The notes beneath the pieces are model-generated. The model did not search any database, was not told the origin of the DNA, and saw only the letters and a program-made list of their open reading frames with translations. From Pseudodesulfovibrio sp. JC047 (GTDB lineage Bacteria > Desulfobacterota > Desulfovibrionia > Desulfovibrionales > Desulfovibrionaceae): a DNA stretch of 64,000 nucleotides. The translations under genes and the position numbers were made by a program. Below are positions 1-8,298 of the stretch, in pieces. Where the stretch lies: the NCBI RefSeq assembly GCF_010468615.1, contig NZ_WUEH01000008.1, positions 62,001 to 126,000 on the forward strand. Direction: 5' to 3'. Position 1 is the stretch's first letter. Each line of letters begins with the position of its first letter.

Positions 1-666
1 TTGGACCAATGGTTCGAGCACATGATCCCCATCCCATTCTGTTCCCCATATTTTGAAATCATGAGAAACCAATTCTTTAAATGCTTCCCGGCGGTTTGGG
101 TAGCCTGCTCCCATGAATGAGATGTCTGATCCGAATTTGCGTTGTTCAATGGACGACAACGAAAGCGGTCTGTGAAAATCGGGTTGGGCGGCAAGGGGCA
201 AATACAGAACATTTGGCTGCCCAATAGCTTGAATATCTTCAACGCATTGTCCTTTTTGGATAACCGCAAAAATATCGTACAGTGGTGCAAAGGCTTTCCA
301 GTAGGTGAAAAGCCGATAGTCTTCGACGAACCACATGGCCGTGGCAACGCCATCTCGACGAAGTCGTTTAAGCGCCTGTCGATTGAGTGGAGCCTGTGCC
401 AGACATAAAACCATATCGGGTTCGAAGGTTTCAACCTTTGCGAGAATGGATTGGCTGACCACATTCAGCAAGGAGTTTTGCAGATAATCCAAACGGTCCG
501 AAGTGACCTTGAGATCTTTTAGCGCGGTATATGCCGGATAAAAATCAGGAGCTTCAAATATTTCGACCAGATGCCCATCCTGTTTCAAAGCCGATGCCAC
601 ATATCGACCAATGGGAAGAGAACCGCCATACAGCGGCAATACGACGAGAATACGCAAATTAGTCAT
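1..666 (-). CDS. Glycosyltransferase, CgeB/DUF3880-like (partial, 3' end outside window)
   Basis: An uninterrupted reading frame of 222 codons starts at ATG 666 (MTNLRILVVLPLYGGS) and leaves the window at base 1. The N-terminus is a Rossmann-type strand followed by a glycine-rich turn, as in GT4-like transferases. Further on, 'FEPDMVLCLAQAPL', 'TAMWFVEDYR' and 'DISFMGAGYPNRREAF' match the pattern of CgeB/DUF3880-type proteins that hand sugars to cell-surface acceptors. The start overlaps the last 8 bases of the upstream GT9 gene, so the two are translationally coupled and probably serve one glycan pathway (LPS or flagellin glycosylation). The family call rests on motif resemblance only, and the acceptor is unknown. 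Confidence 0.68.
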   Translation of the reverse strand, partial: MTNLRILVVLPLYGGSLPIGRYVASALKQDGHLVEIFEAPDFYPAYTALKDLKVTSDRLDYLQNSLLNVVSQSILAKVETFEPDMVLCLAQAPLNRQALKRLRRDGVATAMWFVEDYRLFTYWKAFAPLYDIFAVIQKGQCVEDIQAIGQPNVLYLPLAAQPDFHRPLSLSSIEQRKFGSDISFMGAGYPNRREAFKELVSHDFKIWGTEWDGDHVLEPLVQ

Positions 667-1921
667 TGCAATGTCCATGGGGTTCAAAATGTTGCATTTG
701 GGTCATCCAGTCTTTTTCCCGTTGGATTCTTTGGGCGAATACCTGTTCGTCTGCCTGGAATTGAGTGCCGGTTTTGAGCAGGTATTGTGCGATGAAATTT
801 CTGAATACCGTTCGAGAAGCTGTGTCCGAGTCTGTTCCGGCTAAGGGCGTGTAGATTTGTCCCAACGTGTCAAAATCAGACTGGAATTTAATGAGATTGT
901 CAGGGAGATGTTCTTTTTTCCGTGTGACGAGAAATCGTTTGAATTCCGGCGATTCAAACGGGGCGAGGCAGGCAACGTCAAGCTCGCACGGTCGAGTTTC
1001 CAAACAGGGAAGGCAGTGGGTTATCGCCTGATAGACCGTGTGCCCTGCCCCATACGGACCTGTTTCAAAACACCATGCCGAAGAGAGAAAAAAGGCCATC
1101 ACCGGTGTGCCTAAGTGAGCAGCCAGGTGCATGGTCCCTGTATCCGGTGTCATCAGCACGTCAAGTGAATCAACTATTTCGACCAGATCATTCCAATCGG
1201 TTTTGCCTGCAAGATTTCGGGTCTTCTTTTGAAGCGCAGGAGAGAGATTTTTAAAAACAGCGTGCCCTGCTGCCTGCTCTGTTTGTCCGCCAAGCAAGAC
1301 GATCGAGTCTGTTTTTTGGACGGTTCCGAGTGTTGAAACAATCGTCGCAAGCGTTGTTGGAGGGAGTGAGCGTCTGGATTCTCGACCGGCCAGCACTACA
1401 CCTATTCCGTTCCCTTTCGGTGTTGCGGGAGGATTGACTGATTCCGGTTTGATCCTCTCTGGACAATATCCGGCCCAAAAATCCATGAGGTTGATGCCCA
1501 GCCGTCGCAAAGAGGACCATCGCATGGCCATGGCGGGCCATGTTTCTGTGCATTCCTGTCCGTTTCGCCATGAGTATCCCCGGACTTTTTTCGCGTCAAA
1601 CAGCGCCGCCAATCGGAAATTGAGTCCTGAAAAATTGAGATTATAAATGGTATCAAAGTCAAGAGCTTGAAGCGAAGCGAATGTTTGTCGGTTGTCAATC
1701 AACAGACGCTGGAGCATTGTCGAAGCATTCCTTCCTGTCCCATGTGCGGTTATTGGATGGATGATGACATGCGGATAAACCAAACGGGCCAACGGTGCCA
1801 GCGATGTATCAAGACACAGATGCACTTCACTATTTTGGCATGAAGCAAGGCTCTGTATGAGTCGTTTTGTCTGGATCAAATCCCCGAAACGGGCCAGTTG
1901 GATAACAAGGTATTTTTTCAT
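659..1921 (-). CDS. Glycosyltransferase family 9 (heptosyltransferase-like)
   Basis: The 420-residue protein begins MKKYLVIQLARFGDLIQTKR, the typical N-terminus of ADP-heptose:LPS heptosyltransferases (GT9). Later it carries 'LLGGQTEQ', then 'LVEIVDSLDVLMTPDTGTMH' with the GT9 donor-site D-T-G-x-x-H, and 'HLGTPVMAFF'. About 70 C-terminal residues extend beyond a usual heptosyltransferase. I chose ATG 1921 because the frame upstream (to 2026) has no family-like sequence; a GTG four codons earlier is possible and neither has a clear Shine-Dalgarno sequence. It is divergent from sirC and overlaps the next glycosyltransferase by 8 bp. It probably adds heptose or a related sugar at the cytoplasmic face of the inner membrane; the acceptor is not determinable here. 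Confidence 0.8.
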   Translation of the reverse strand: MKKYLVIQLARFGDLIQTKRLIQSLASCQNSEVHLCLDTSLAPLARLVYPHVIIHPITAHGTGRNASTMLQRLLIDNRQTFASLQALDFDTIYNLNFSGLNFRLAALFDAKKVRGYSWRNGQECTETWPAMAMRWSSLRRLGINLMDFWAGYCPERIKPESVNPPATPKGNGIGVVLAGRESRRSLPPTTLATIVSTLGTVQKTDSIVLLGGQTEQAAGHAVFKNLSPALQKKTRNLAGKTDWNDLVEIVDSLDVLMTPDTGTMHLAAHLGTPVMAFFLSSAWCFETGPYGAGHTVYQAITHCLPCLETRPCELDVACLAPFESPEFKRFLVTRKKEHLPDNLIKFQSDFDTLGQIYTPLAGTDSDTASRTVFRNFIAQYLLKTGTQFQADEQVFAQRIQREKDWMTQMQHFEPHGHCND

Positions 1922-2024
1922 ATGTTTTTTCACGGCGTCAGAAATGTAGCGCAACTTGAGTGAATCTTGCAAGAACCGGGCAATTCCCATTTTACTTGTT
2001 CCGGCGCATTCGGTATCAAGAGCC

Positions 2025-2702
2025 ATGCGATACTATCCCATCTTTGTAAATCTGGAAAACAGATCGTGTCTTGTCGTCGGTGCCGGCGATGTCGGCAAGC
2101 GAAAGATTCGATCTTTGATCGATGCGGGGGCTGGTTTTGTCTCCATCATTGATACCCGTAAAGCTGACGAATACATACAATCACTTTGTTCAAGTAAAAC
2201 TGTTAATTATGTGTGCCGTGAATTCCAGGAAAGTGACCTTGAGGGACAATTTCTGGTTATCGTTTGCACTTCGTCAGGGACGGTTAATGAACGGATTAGT
2301 GACCTGTGCGCTGAACGGCATATTTTATGTAATGTGGTCGACCAGCCGGAAAAATGCAGTTTTATTGTTCCAGCAACGGTCAAACAAGGTGACCTGACTG
2401 TGGCTATTTCGACTGGTGGACAAAGTCCAGCTATGGCCAAACGCATTCGTCGAGACCTGCAAAACAGCTTCGGCGATGAATATGCCGCGTTGTTGACCCT
2501 CTTGGGACGAGTCCGTCCCTTGATGCTTGCTCTTCATCGAGAAACAACGTCTAATACAGCGGTTTTCCGTTCTTTGGTCAATTCCGACTTGTTGGAGACT
2601 TTGAAGAACAAGAACCTTGACGCTGCCAAAGAAATACTTAAAGAATCTTTGCCCGAACCGTTGTACGACAACATCCCGGAGATGCTTGATGGGCTTATTT
2701 AA
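2025..2702 (+). CDS. sirC: Precorrin-2 dehydrogenase / sirohydrochlorin ferrochelatase, single-domain SirC type
   Basis: This 225-residue protein has the N-terminal NAD-binding fold of siroheme synthase (CysG-N/Met8p): 'LVVGAGDVGKRK' at residues 17-28, then 'NVVDQPEKCSFIVPA' and 'GDLTVAISTGGQSPAMAKRI', which are signature segments of the family. It should oxidise precorrin-2 to sirohydrochlorin with NAD+; whether it also inserts iron cannot be told. There is no SUMT (CobA) domain. ATG 2025 is chosen because MRYYPIFVNL is the conserved N-terminus. Its end overlaps hemX by 14 bp, and hemX overlaps hemA by 4 bp, a coupled tetrapyrrole operon typical of Desulfovibrio, where heme is made from siroheme and siroheme also serves sulfite reductase. 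Confidence 0.88.
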   Translation: MRYYPIFVNLENRSCLVVGAGDVGKRKIRSLIDAGAGFVSIIDTRKADEYIQSLCSSKTVNYVCREFQESDLEGQFLVIVCTSSGTVNERISDLCAERHILCNVVDQPEKCSFIVPATVKQGDLTVAISTGGQSPAMAKRIRRDLQNSFGDEYAALLTLLGRVRPLMLALHRETTSNTAVFRSLVNSDLLETLKNKNLDAAKEILKESLPEPLYDNIPEMLDGLI

Positions 2703-3501
2703 TACGCTCCATATTTTTATTATTGCACTGTACGCATTGGGTACAGTCCTTTTTTTGACTGGAATAATCACCAGCAATGCCAAACTTAAACGAATCGCAA
2801 TTTGGTTTGCTGTCATCGGTTTTTCTTTGAATACCGTTGACTTAGGACTCATTTTAGCAAGCGATCCATTGGCCTTGAGCGGTGGGACTTTCTATTTCAA
2901 CATTTTGGCGTGGAGCGTTTTGGCCATCTATTTTTTCTTATGGTGGCGCTTGCGGCTTGAATTTCTGGCTATCACGGCTTTACCATTGGCACTTCTGCTT
3001 TTTGTCTCATCGATGGCCCTTGGTGGAATCCGGGTTATCATGCCTCCACAATTGACCGCCCTCTTCTTCGGGTTGCATATCGGATCGCTGGTGTTGACGC
3101 TTGGCGCGCTCATGATGGCTTTGGGGGCTGGATTTGCTTTTATTTATTACAATCGAAAACTGAAGACCAAGGCAGGACTCGCCAGCATGGGCAGTGCTGT
3201 ACCGTCTTTGGACAAGTTCGATACCGTCAATCGCTGGGCGGTTGCCGTGGGATTTCCCTTGTACACATTGGGACTTTTCTCAACATTCTTTTGGTATTGG
3301 ATTGCCCCCGATAAACATTTTACCTGGGATATCATGAAAATCGGCTCTTTAGCCGTCTGGTTTCTCTATGCATTTTTATTTCATCAACGCATTGTGCTTG
3401 GCTGGCGGGGACGCAAACCCGCAATCCTTGCCATCTGGGTTTTTGTCGGCATGTGCATTTCTCTCATCCATCACACCATTACTTTTCGAGTCATGCCATG
3501 A
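2689..3501 (+). CDS. hemX: CcsA/HemX-type integral membrane protein (cytochrome c assembly family)
   Basis: This 270-residue protein has about eight hydrophobic segments, starting MGLFNTLHIFIIALYALGT. It belongs to the CcsA/CcmC/HemX group (cytochrome c assembly protein domain) with conserved histidines in transmembrane context ('FFGLHIGSLVLTLGALMMAL', 'FLFHQRIVLGWRGRK', 'CISLIHHTITFRV'). Proteins of this type beside hemA are called HemX and are thought to control glutamyl-tRNA reductase level or handle heme at the membrane; a true CcsA function in system II cytochrome c maturation is the alternative. The start is ATG 2689, inside the 3' end of sirC (14-bp overlap). The stop overlaps the hemA start in an ATGA arrangement. 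Confidence 0.82.
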   Translation: MGLFNTLHIFIIALYALGTVLFLTGIITSNAKLKRIAIWFAVIGFSLNTVDLGLILASDPLALSGGTFYFNILAWSVLAIYFFLWWRLRLEFLAITALPLALLLFVSSMALGGIRVIMPPQLTALFFGLHIGSLVLTLGALMMALGAGFAFIYYNRKLKTKAGLASMGSAVPSLDKFDTVNRWAVAVGFPLYTLGLFSTFFWYWIAPDKHFTWDIMKIGSLAVWFLYAFLFHQRIVLGWRGRKPAILAIWVFVGMCISLIHHTITFRVMP

Positions 3502-4871
3502 ATAGACAGATTATTCTCATAGGGCTTAACCACCGAACCGCCAGTGTCGATATCCGGGAAAGATTCGCATTGACCGATATTGATAATTTCGAACAAGGAC
3601 TGATGGCGCACTGTCCTGTACTCGAATGTATGGCCCTCTCCACCTGTAACCGGGTGGAGATCATCGTGGTCGCCAAAAACAATGCCGAACGCGAAGTCGT
3701 GGACGCCGTCATTCAATATTGGGCCGCGATCTGTAAAGGAAAAGCCGAGCTTCTTTGGGAGAATACCTACAATTATTCCGGGCTTGAAGCAGTAAAGCAT
3801 GTTTTTACAGTCGCGAGTAGTCTGGATTCCATGGTGATGGGAGAACCTCAGATTCTCGGTCAGCTCAAAGATGCCTACCGCGCAGCGGTCACCAAGGGAA
3901 CGGCCAAAACTATTGTGAATCGGTTGCTGCACAAATCGTTTTCCGTCGCCAAGCGCATCCGTACTGAAACGGCTATCGCGTCCAGTGCCGTTTCCATCAG
4001 TTTTGCCGCTGTTGAATTGGCGAGAAAAATTTTTGGCGACCTGAAAGGGACTCGGGCCATGCTCGTCGGTGCCGGTGAAATGGCTGAACTGGCGGCCACA
4101 CATTTGTTACGCAACGGAGTTCAAGACGTCATTATCGCGAATAGGACACTGAGTCGGGCCAAGGAACTGGCGGACACTCTTGGTGGGGAACCCATTCAGA
4201 TTGAGAACATGTCGGACCGCTTGCCTGAAGTTGATATTGTTATCAGTTCAACCGGATCCCCGGTTGCGGTCATCAAGGCAAAGGACGTCAAGGCCGTGCT
4301 CAAGCGGCGCAAGAACAAGCCCATGTTTTTCATCGACATTGCCGTGCCCCGTGATATCGACCCTGATGTCAATATTCTGGATAACGTCTATCTCTATGAT
4401 ATTGATGATCTCAAGGAAGTTGTCGAAGACAACATGGCACAACGCCATGAAGAAGCGGCCAAGGCCTTGACGGTCGTTGATCATGAGACCGAAACTTTTG
4501 GAAACTGGCTCCATTCATTGAATTTACAGCCGACCATTGTGGATATGGTGGAAAAGACCGAAGACGTGGCGCATCGGGAACTGCGCAAAACGTTGAAACG
4601 AATAGGTCCAGTGGATGCCGTCACTCGAAAGGCTTTGGAAACACTGGTTCTCTCGGTGGCTCACAAATCCATGCATGAGCCAATTTGTTTTTTAAAACGT
4701 CGGACACAGGAAGAAGGTGCTGCCGAACGATTTATTGATTTGGCCCGCCGGATGTTCAATCTGGATGATGAGTCCATCCCAGCGGAAGCCCACCTTGATC
4801 GAAAGAACAAGACGTGTTCATCGCAAGACATCAGTGACCTCATTGAAGCCTCAAAAAACAAGGAACAATAA
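3498..4871 (+). CDS. hemA: Glutamyl-tRNA reductase
   Basis: The 457-residue enzyme makes glutamate-1-semialdehyde from glutamyl-tRNA(Glu) with NADPH, the first committed step of C5-pathway tetrapyrrole synthesis. The catalytic motif ALSTCNRVE places the nucleophilic Cys at residue 50, as in E. coli. The substrate-binding segment 'GLNHRTASVDIRERF' (9-23), the 'DSMVMGEPQILGQLKDAY' segment and the NADPH-binding 'MLVGAGEMAELAATHL' domain follow in order, ending in the helical dimerisation domain. The start is ATG 3498, overlapping the hemX stop by 4 bp. A 115-codon hypothetical gene starts within its TAA stop codon. Confidence 0.95.
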   Translation: MNRQIILIGLNHRTASVDIRERFALTDIDNFEQGLMAHCPVLECMALSTCNRVEIIVVAKNNAEREVVDAVIQYWAAICKGKAELLWENTYNYSGLEAVKHVFTVASSLDSMVMGEPQILGQLKDAYRAAVTKGTAKTIVNRLLHKSFSVAKRIRTETAIASSAVSISFAAVELARKIFGDLKGTRAMLVGAGEMAELAATHLLRNGVQDVIIANRTLSRAKELADTLGGEPIQIENMSDRLPEVDIVISSTGSPVAVIKAKDVKAVLKRRKNKPMFFIDIAVPRDIDPDVNILDNVYLYDIDDLKEVVEDNMAQRHEEAAKALTVVDHETETFGNWLHSLNLQPTIVDMVEKTEDVAHRELRKTLKRIGPVDAVTRKALETLVLSVAHKSMHEPICFLKRRTQEEGAAERFIDLARRMFNLDDESIPAEAHLDRKNKTCSSQDISDLIEASKNKEQ

Positions 4872-5218
4872 TGCGGAGTTATCTTATTGAAGACTTGAGT
4901 GATGCCGCGTGTCAGGCCGTCATGACCGCATTCGACGAGCTCGGTTTCAAAGGGGCTTTGGATGGAATTTATTATCTCCCCCTTCCAGTGGAATTGCTTC
5001 AAAAAGAGCAACAGGCCCATCAAACTGAGTGTGGTCCCTATTTCATGGCCCTTGAATGTCTTGAAAAAGAAGACGAAAATTCATTGAAATTGGAATTATT
5101 GGTTCGGGGCCGCAAAAAAATGCGGTGTTCCTGCATTGCCTACGCCACACCAGAACAACGCGCGCACATGATTGACTATTTGGATCAGTTCCTTGATGAG
5201 CTGGAGGTCGCTGTCTAA
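4871..5218 (+). CDS. Conserved hypothetical protein (115 aa) in the hemA operon
   Basis: I do not recognise a named family. The 115-residue product is acidic (for example 'ECLEKEDENSLKLELLVRGR' near the middle), has no signal peptide or membrane segment, and contains scattered cysteines including CSC near residue 94. It begins MRSYLIEDLSDAACQAV and ends in an amphipathic helix (DYLDQFLDELEV). The start codon shares its A with the hemA stop (TAATG), and tilS begins 3 bp after its stop, so the gene is locked into this operon and is certainly expressed. A small regulatory or accessory role for HemA or TilS is possible, but nothing in the sequence shows it. Confidence 0.72.
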   Translation: MRSYLIEDLSDAACQAVMTAFDELGFKGALDGIYYLPLPVELLQKEQQAHQTECGPYFMALECLEKEDENSLKLELLVRGRKKMRCSCIAYATPEQRAHMIDYLDQFLDELEVAV

Positions 5219-5220
5219 CC

Positions 5221-6231
5221 ATGTTCAGCGTGCCTGAGAATTTTCCTGACACGCTTCAGGACTTGCTCCCCAAATGGGCGCATTTCTGTCTGTATGTCGA
5301 GAAATTCATCACTGGCGAATTGCAACAGGATCTGGCGGGGAAACATGTCTTGGTCGGTTTTTCTGGCGGTGTTGATTCAACCGCCCTGCTCCTGGTTCTT
5401 CATTATCTTTCCCAACGAAATGACTATTCGTTGACCGCAGTTCATTTGAATCATCAATTACGACCTGAAGCGGCAGATGACGCGGCATGGTGTGATGCTT
5501 TTTGTCATTTTCTTGGCATTCAATGCGTTGTGGCTTCCCGTGATGTGGGGTCTTATGCAATAGAGCACAATCTTGGAGTCGAAGAAGCTGGGCGACAGGT
5601 TCGATACGCTCTGTTTGACTCTGTGAAAAAGAGCACAAGCGCAAATGTTCTGGCCCTTGGCCATCAGCTTGATGACCTCAGCGAGGACGTTGTCATGCGG
5701 CTTATCCGTGGTACTGGCTGGCCCGGCTTGTCCGGTATGACAGGGTTTGATCCCCAGCGACAACTCATTCGCCCTTTGCTCATGATTCCAAAATCGACAC
5801 TGATTGCCTTTGTGACTAAAACAGGGGTGCAATGGCGCGAAGATGCCACCAATGCGGACTCGAATTGGACGCGAAATAGGGTTCGAAACAGCATTCTTCC
5901 CTTGATTCAAAAAGAAAATCCAAATTTTTGGCAATCTGTGAGCCGATTGTGGAAAATTGGTCGCATTGAGCAGGATTATTGGAAATCAATGACCGCTGAT
6001 ATTTCTGATTCCATTGAGAATACACGACTTTTTAACACTCACCAAGCAGTCCGTCTCCGATTGTACAAAGCCGCACTTGACCGGCTTGGCCCGGGACAGG
6101 CCCTGGCTGATACCCTGTTTAAACTCGATGAAGCGTGGTTGGAAAAGCGTGTTGGTTCCACGTTTCAATTTCCCGGAGAAAAGGTCGCGAAAATAGTGGC
6201 AACAGGTGTCATATTTTCGACGACCCATTGA
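5221..6231 (+). CDS. tilS: tRNA(Ile)-lysidine synthetase
   Basis: The 336-residue protein belongs to the N-type ATP pyrophosphatases: the PP-loop 'GFSGGVDSTALLLVL' covers residues 47-60, followed by 'AVHLNHQLRPEAADD', 'EEAGRQVRYALF' and the TilS signature 'LGHQLDDLSEDVVMRLIRG'. 'NRVRNSILPLI' is the tRNA-contact segment. It converts C34 of the minor tRNA(Ile) to lysidine so that it reads AUA. Compared with E. coli TilS (about 430 aa) the C-terminal domains are short, as in many Desulfovibrio, and there is an N-terminal extension of about 40 residues before the PP-loop. The start ATG 5221 follows the previous stop by 3 bp. Confidence 0.92.
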   Translation: MFSVPENFPDTLQDLLPKWAHFCLYVEKFITGELQQDLAGKHVLVGFSGGVDSTALLLVLHYLSQRNDYSLTAVHLNHQLRPEAADDAAWCDAFCHFLGIQCVVASRDVGSYAIEHNLGVEEAGRQVRYALFDSVKKSTSANVLALGHQLDDLSEDVVMRLIRGTGWPGLSGMTGFDPQRQLIRPLLMIPKSTLIAFVTKTGVQWREDATNADSNWTRNRVRNSILPLIQKENPNFWQSVSRLWKIGRIEQDYWKSMTADISDSIENTRLFNTHQAVRLRLYKAALDRLGPGQALADTLFKLDEAWLEKRVGSTFQFPGEKVAKIVATGVIFSTTH

Positions 6232-6254
6232 CTTCCGCATTTCCCCGGTATAAA
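6228..6254 (+). promoter_or_regulatory. Candidate sigma70 promoter for adk
   Basis: TTGACT (6228-6233) and TATAAA (6249-6254) are separated by 15 bp, somewhat short. It straddles the tilS stop codon, which would let adk be transcribed separately. Motif match only. Confidence 0.28.
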
Positions 6255-6330
6255 AGCATGTGATCTTTTGCACAATGTGTTGAATTGGTATGCGACGTTG
6301 TGTTTTTTTCATCATCAGGAGGAGTACACT

Positions 6331-6996
6331 ATGAATATTCTGATTTTCGGCCCTAACGGCTCCGGTAAAGGTACCCAGGGAACCCTGGCCAAAGACAAGT
6401 ATGGTCTGGATCACATCGAGTCCGGTGCTATTTTCCGGAAACACATTGGTGGCGGTACCGAACTCGGCATGAAAGCCAAAGAATTCATCAACAAGGGCGA
6501 ACTCGTTCCTGATGATATCACCATCCCGATGGTGTTGGATGTGTTGTCCAACTCCAAAAACGGTTGGTTGCTTGATGGGTTCCCCCGCTCTTTGGTTCAG
6601 GGCGAAAAATTGTGGGAAGCCCTTCAGAAAGATGGTGAAAAGCTTGACTATGTGATCGAAATCAAATTGCCACGTGAAATCGCCAAGGCCCGTATCATGG
6701 GTCGTCGTCTGTGTGAAAACAACCCGAATCATCCGAACAACGTGGGTATTCCGGTTATTGCTCCTGACGGTGACAAGTGCCGTGTCTGTGGTGGCGCATT
6801 GTCCGCTCGTGAAGACGATCAGGACGAAGCTGCAATCGATGTCCGTCATAACATTTATTATGATGAAACGACCGGCACCATGGCTGCCTGCAATTTCTAC
6901 AAGAATATGACAGACGGTGGTTTCAAATTCATCGAACTGAATGGAGAAGACTCCATTGACGCCATCAAGGATTACCTGATGAGCCAGCTCGTATAG
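6331..6996 (+). CDS. adk: Adenylate kinase with metal-binding LID (Desulfovibrio type)
   Basis: The 221-residue enzyme interconverts ATP + AMP and 2 ADP in the cytoplasm. The P-loop GPNGSGKGT lies at residues 7-15; 'LLDGFPRSLVQ' (80-90) is the AMP-site signature. The LID contains Cys128, His134, Cys150 and Cys153, matching within one residue the Cys129/His135/Cys151/Cys154 site that binds Zn, Co or Fe in the D. gigas enzyme. ATG 6331 follows a strong AGGAGGAG Shine-Dalgarno sequence (6317-6324); the upstream in-frame codons lack family similarity. The gene has its own terminator at 7018-7053 and faces secF convergently. Confidence 0.94.
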   Translation: MNILIFGPNGSGKGTQGTLAKDKYGLDHIESGAIFRKHIGGGTELGMKAKEFINKGELVPDDITIPMVLDVLSNSKNGWLLDGFPRSLVQGEKLWEALQKDGEKLDYVIEIKLPREIAKARIMGRRLCENNPNHPNNVGIPVIAPDGDKCRVCGGALSAREDDQDEAAIDVRHNIYYDETTGTMAACNFYKNMTDGGFKFIELNGEDSIDAIKDYLMSQLV

Positions 6997-7017
6997 TTTT
7001 ATTCTACAATTAATAAA

Positions 7018-7053
7018 AGGCCTCTTCCATTGTTGTGGAAGAGGCTTTTTCTT
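7018..7053 (+). terminator. Rho-independent terminator of adk
   Basis: Stem CCTCTTCCA (7021-7029) pairs with TGGAAGAGG (7036-7044) around a 6-nt loop and is followed by CTTTTTCTTTT. It ends the adk transcript 22 bp after the stop codon. Confidence 0.85.
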
Positions 7054-7171
7054 TTGCATCGACTGTGTCTTTGCCAAATGAAGCTGTTTTCGTACAAGAG
7101 ACTGGTGGACGGAGCGTTGTACATTGAGTGTACCATGTCGTAAAACCATCTTTATGGCGGGACAACAACGG

Positions 7172-7205
7172 AAAAAAGGGAAGGACCATCAGGTCCTTCC
7201 CTTTT
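7172..7205 (-). terminator. Terminator of the yajC-secDF operon (possibly bidirectional)
   Basis: A perfect 10-bp stem GGGAAGGACC (7178-7187) / GGTCCTTCCC (7192-7201) with a 4-nt loop lies 25 bp past the secF stop. On the minus strand it is followed by six T; on the plus strand by TTTT, so it may also back up the adk terminator. Confidence 0.85.
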
Positions 7206-7226
7206 AGGTATTGAATGGAATAGAAG

Positions 7227-8288
7227 CTATGCTTCGCTTGTTTCCTGAGCACTCGGGCCAAATCCCAACAGGATCGGGCTTGCCACGAAGACGGAGGAAT
7301 ATGTTCCGACGCCGACGCCGATGAGCAGGGCCAAGGCAAAGTCATGGATAACACTACCGCCCAAAACGAACAGACAAAAGACAACCAACAAGGTTGTGAC
7401 AGAGGTCATGATTGTCCGGGACAGGGTTTGGTTGACTGCGGTGTTGATAACCGCGGCAAAGGTGGTGTTGCCTTTACGGGCGTTGTTGTTTTCACGGATA
7501 CGGTCAAACACGATAATGGTATCGTTGAGCGAATATCCGATAATAGTCAACAAAGCCGCAATGATGGTCAGGTCGAACTCCTTGCCGAGTATGGAGAATA
7601 TGCCGATCGTAATGATAACGTCATGAATGAGTGCGGCAACGGCTCCGAGGGCGTAGTTCAGTTTGAGATACCAGCAAAGGGCAACGGTAATAATCAGGGC
7701 TGCGATAATCAGCCAGCCCATTTCCAAGCCAAGGAGCCCGATGCCGTAGACACCGAATCCAAGGGCTGCGGCCATGACTCCGGCAATAGTCCACCGCTGT
7801 TCGAACCGGCCGGAGATGTACACGGCAATGAGGAGCACTGCGTAAAACAGGGCTTCCAATGCTTTGGTACGCAAATCCGCTCCGACTTTTGGACCGACCA
7901 TTTCAAGACGTTGAATCTCGAAATGCGCTCCATCCAGATTGTCAGACAATGCCGTGGTCACCCGACTTCGGACATCTTCCGAAGTGATGTTGGAGCTGGA
8001 GGTACGAATGAGGTATTCATGATCCCCGTCCAGTCCAAGTGTCTGGACGACAAGGCCGGGCAGTTCAACTCCCCTGACTGCGTCCTTGACCATTTCAACG
8101 TCTGTTGTTTTATCGATCTTCACTTGAACGATCATGCCGCCAGCAAAGTCGATACCGTATTTGGGGCCTCCCTTGATGAGAAGAGAGGCAACACCGGCCA
8201 GGATGATGATTGCCGAAAGAATAAAGGCAAATTTCCTGAGTCCGATGAAATCAATTTTTGTATCAGGTTTGATTATTTGAAGTCCCAT
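7227..8288 (-). CDS. secF: Protein translocase subunit SecF
   Basis: The 353-residue protein has six predicted membrane spans in the RND-like SecF arrangement and one periplasmic domain. It shows the family segment 'GIDFAGGMIVQV' after the first span, 'IIGYSLNDTIIVFDRIREN' in the fourth/fifth span region and the NQTLSRT motif. With SecD it forms the proton-driven complex that pulls preproteins out of SecYEG on the periplasmic side. It starts 10 bp after secD, with yajC upstream, so yajC-secD-secF is one operon closed by the hairpin at 7172-7205. Confidence 0.95.
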   Translation of the reverse strand: MGLQIIKPDTKIDFIGLRKFAFILSAIIILAGVASLLIKGGPKYGIDFAGGMIVQVKIDKTTDVEMVKDAVRGVELPGLVVQTLGLDGDHEYLIRTSSSNITSEDVRSRVTTALSDNLDGAHFEIQRLEMVGPKVGADLRTKALEALFYAVLLIAVYISGRFEQRWTIAGVMAAALGFGVYGIGLLGLEMGWLIIAALIITVALCWYLKLNYALGAVAALIHDVIITIGIFSILGKEFDLTIIAALLTIIGYSLNDTIIVFDRIRENNNARKGNTTFAAVINTAVNQTLSRTIMTSVTTLLVVFCLFVLGGSVIHDFALALLIGVGVGTYSSVFVASPILLGFGPSAQETSEA

Positions 8289-8298
8289 TGTCTTCCCC

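Noticed and set aside
5986-7149. 387-codon open frame on the minus strand
   Set aside because: It is antisense to the end of tilS and all of adk and spans the adk terminator.
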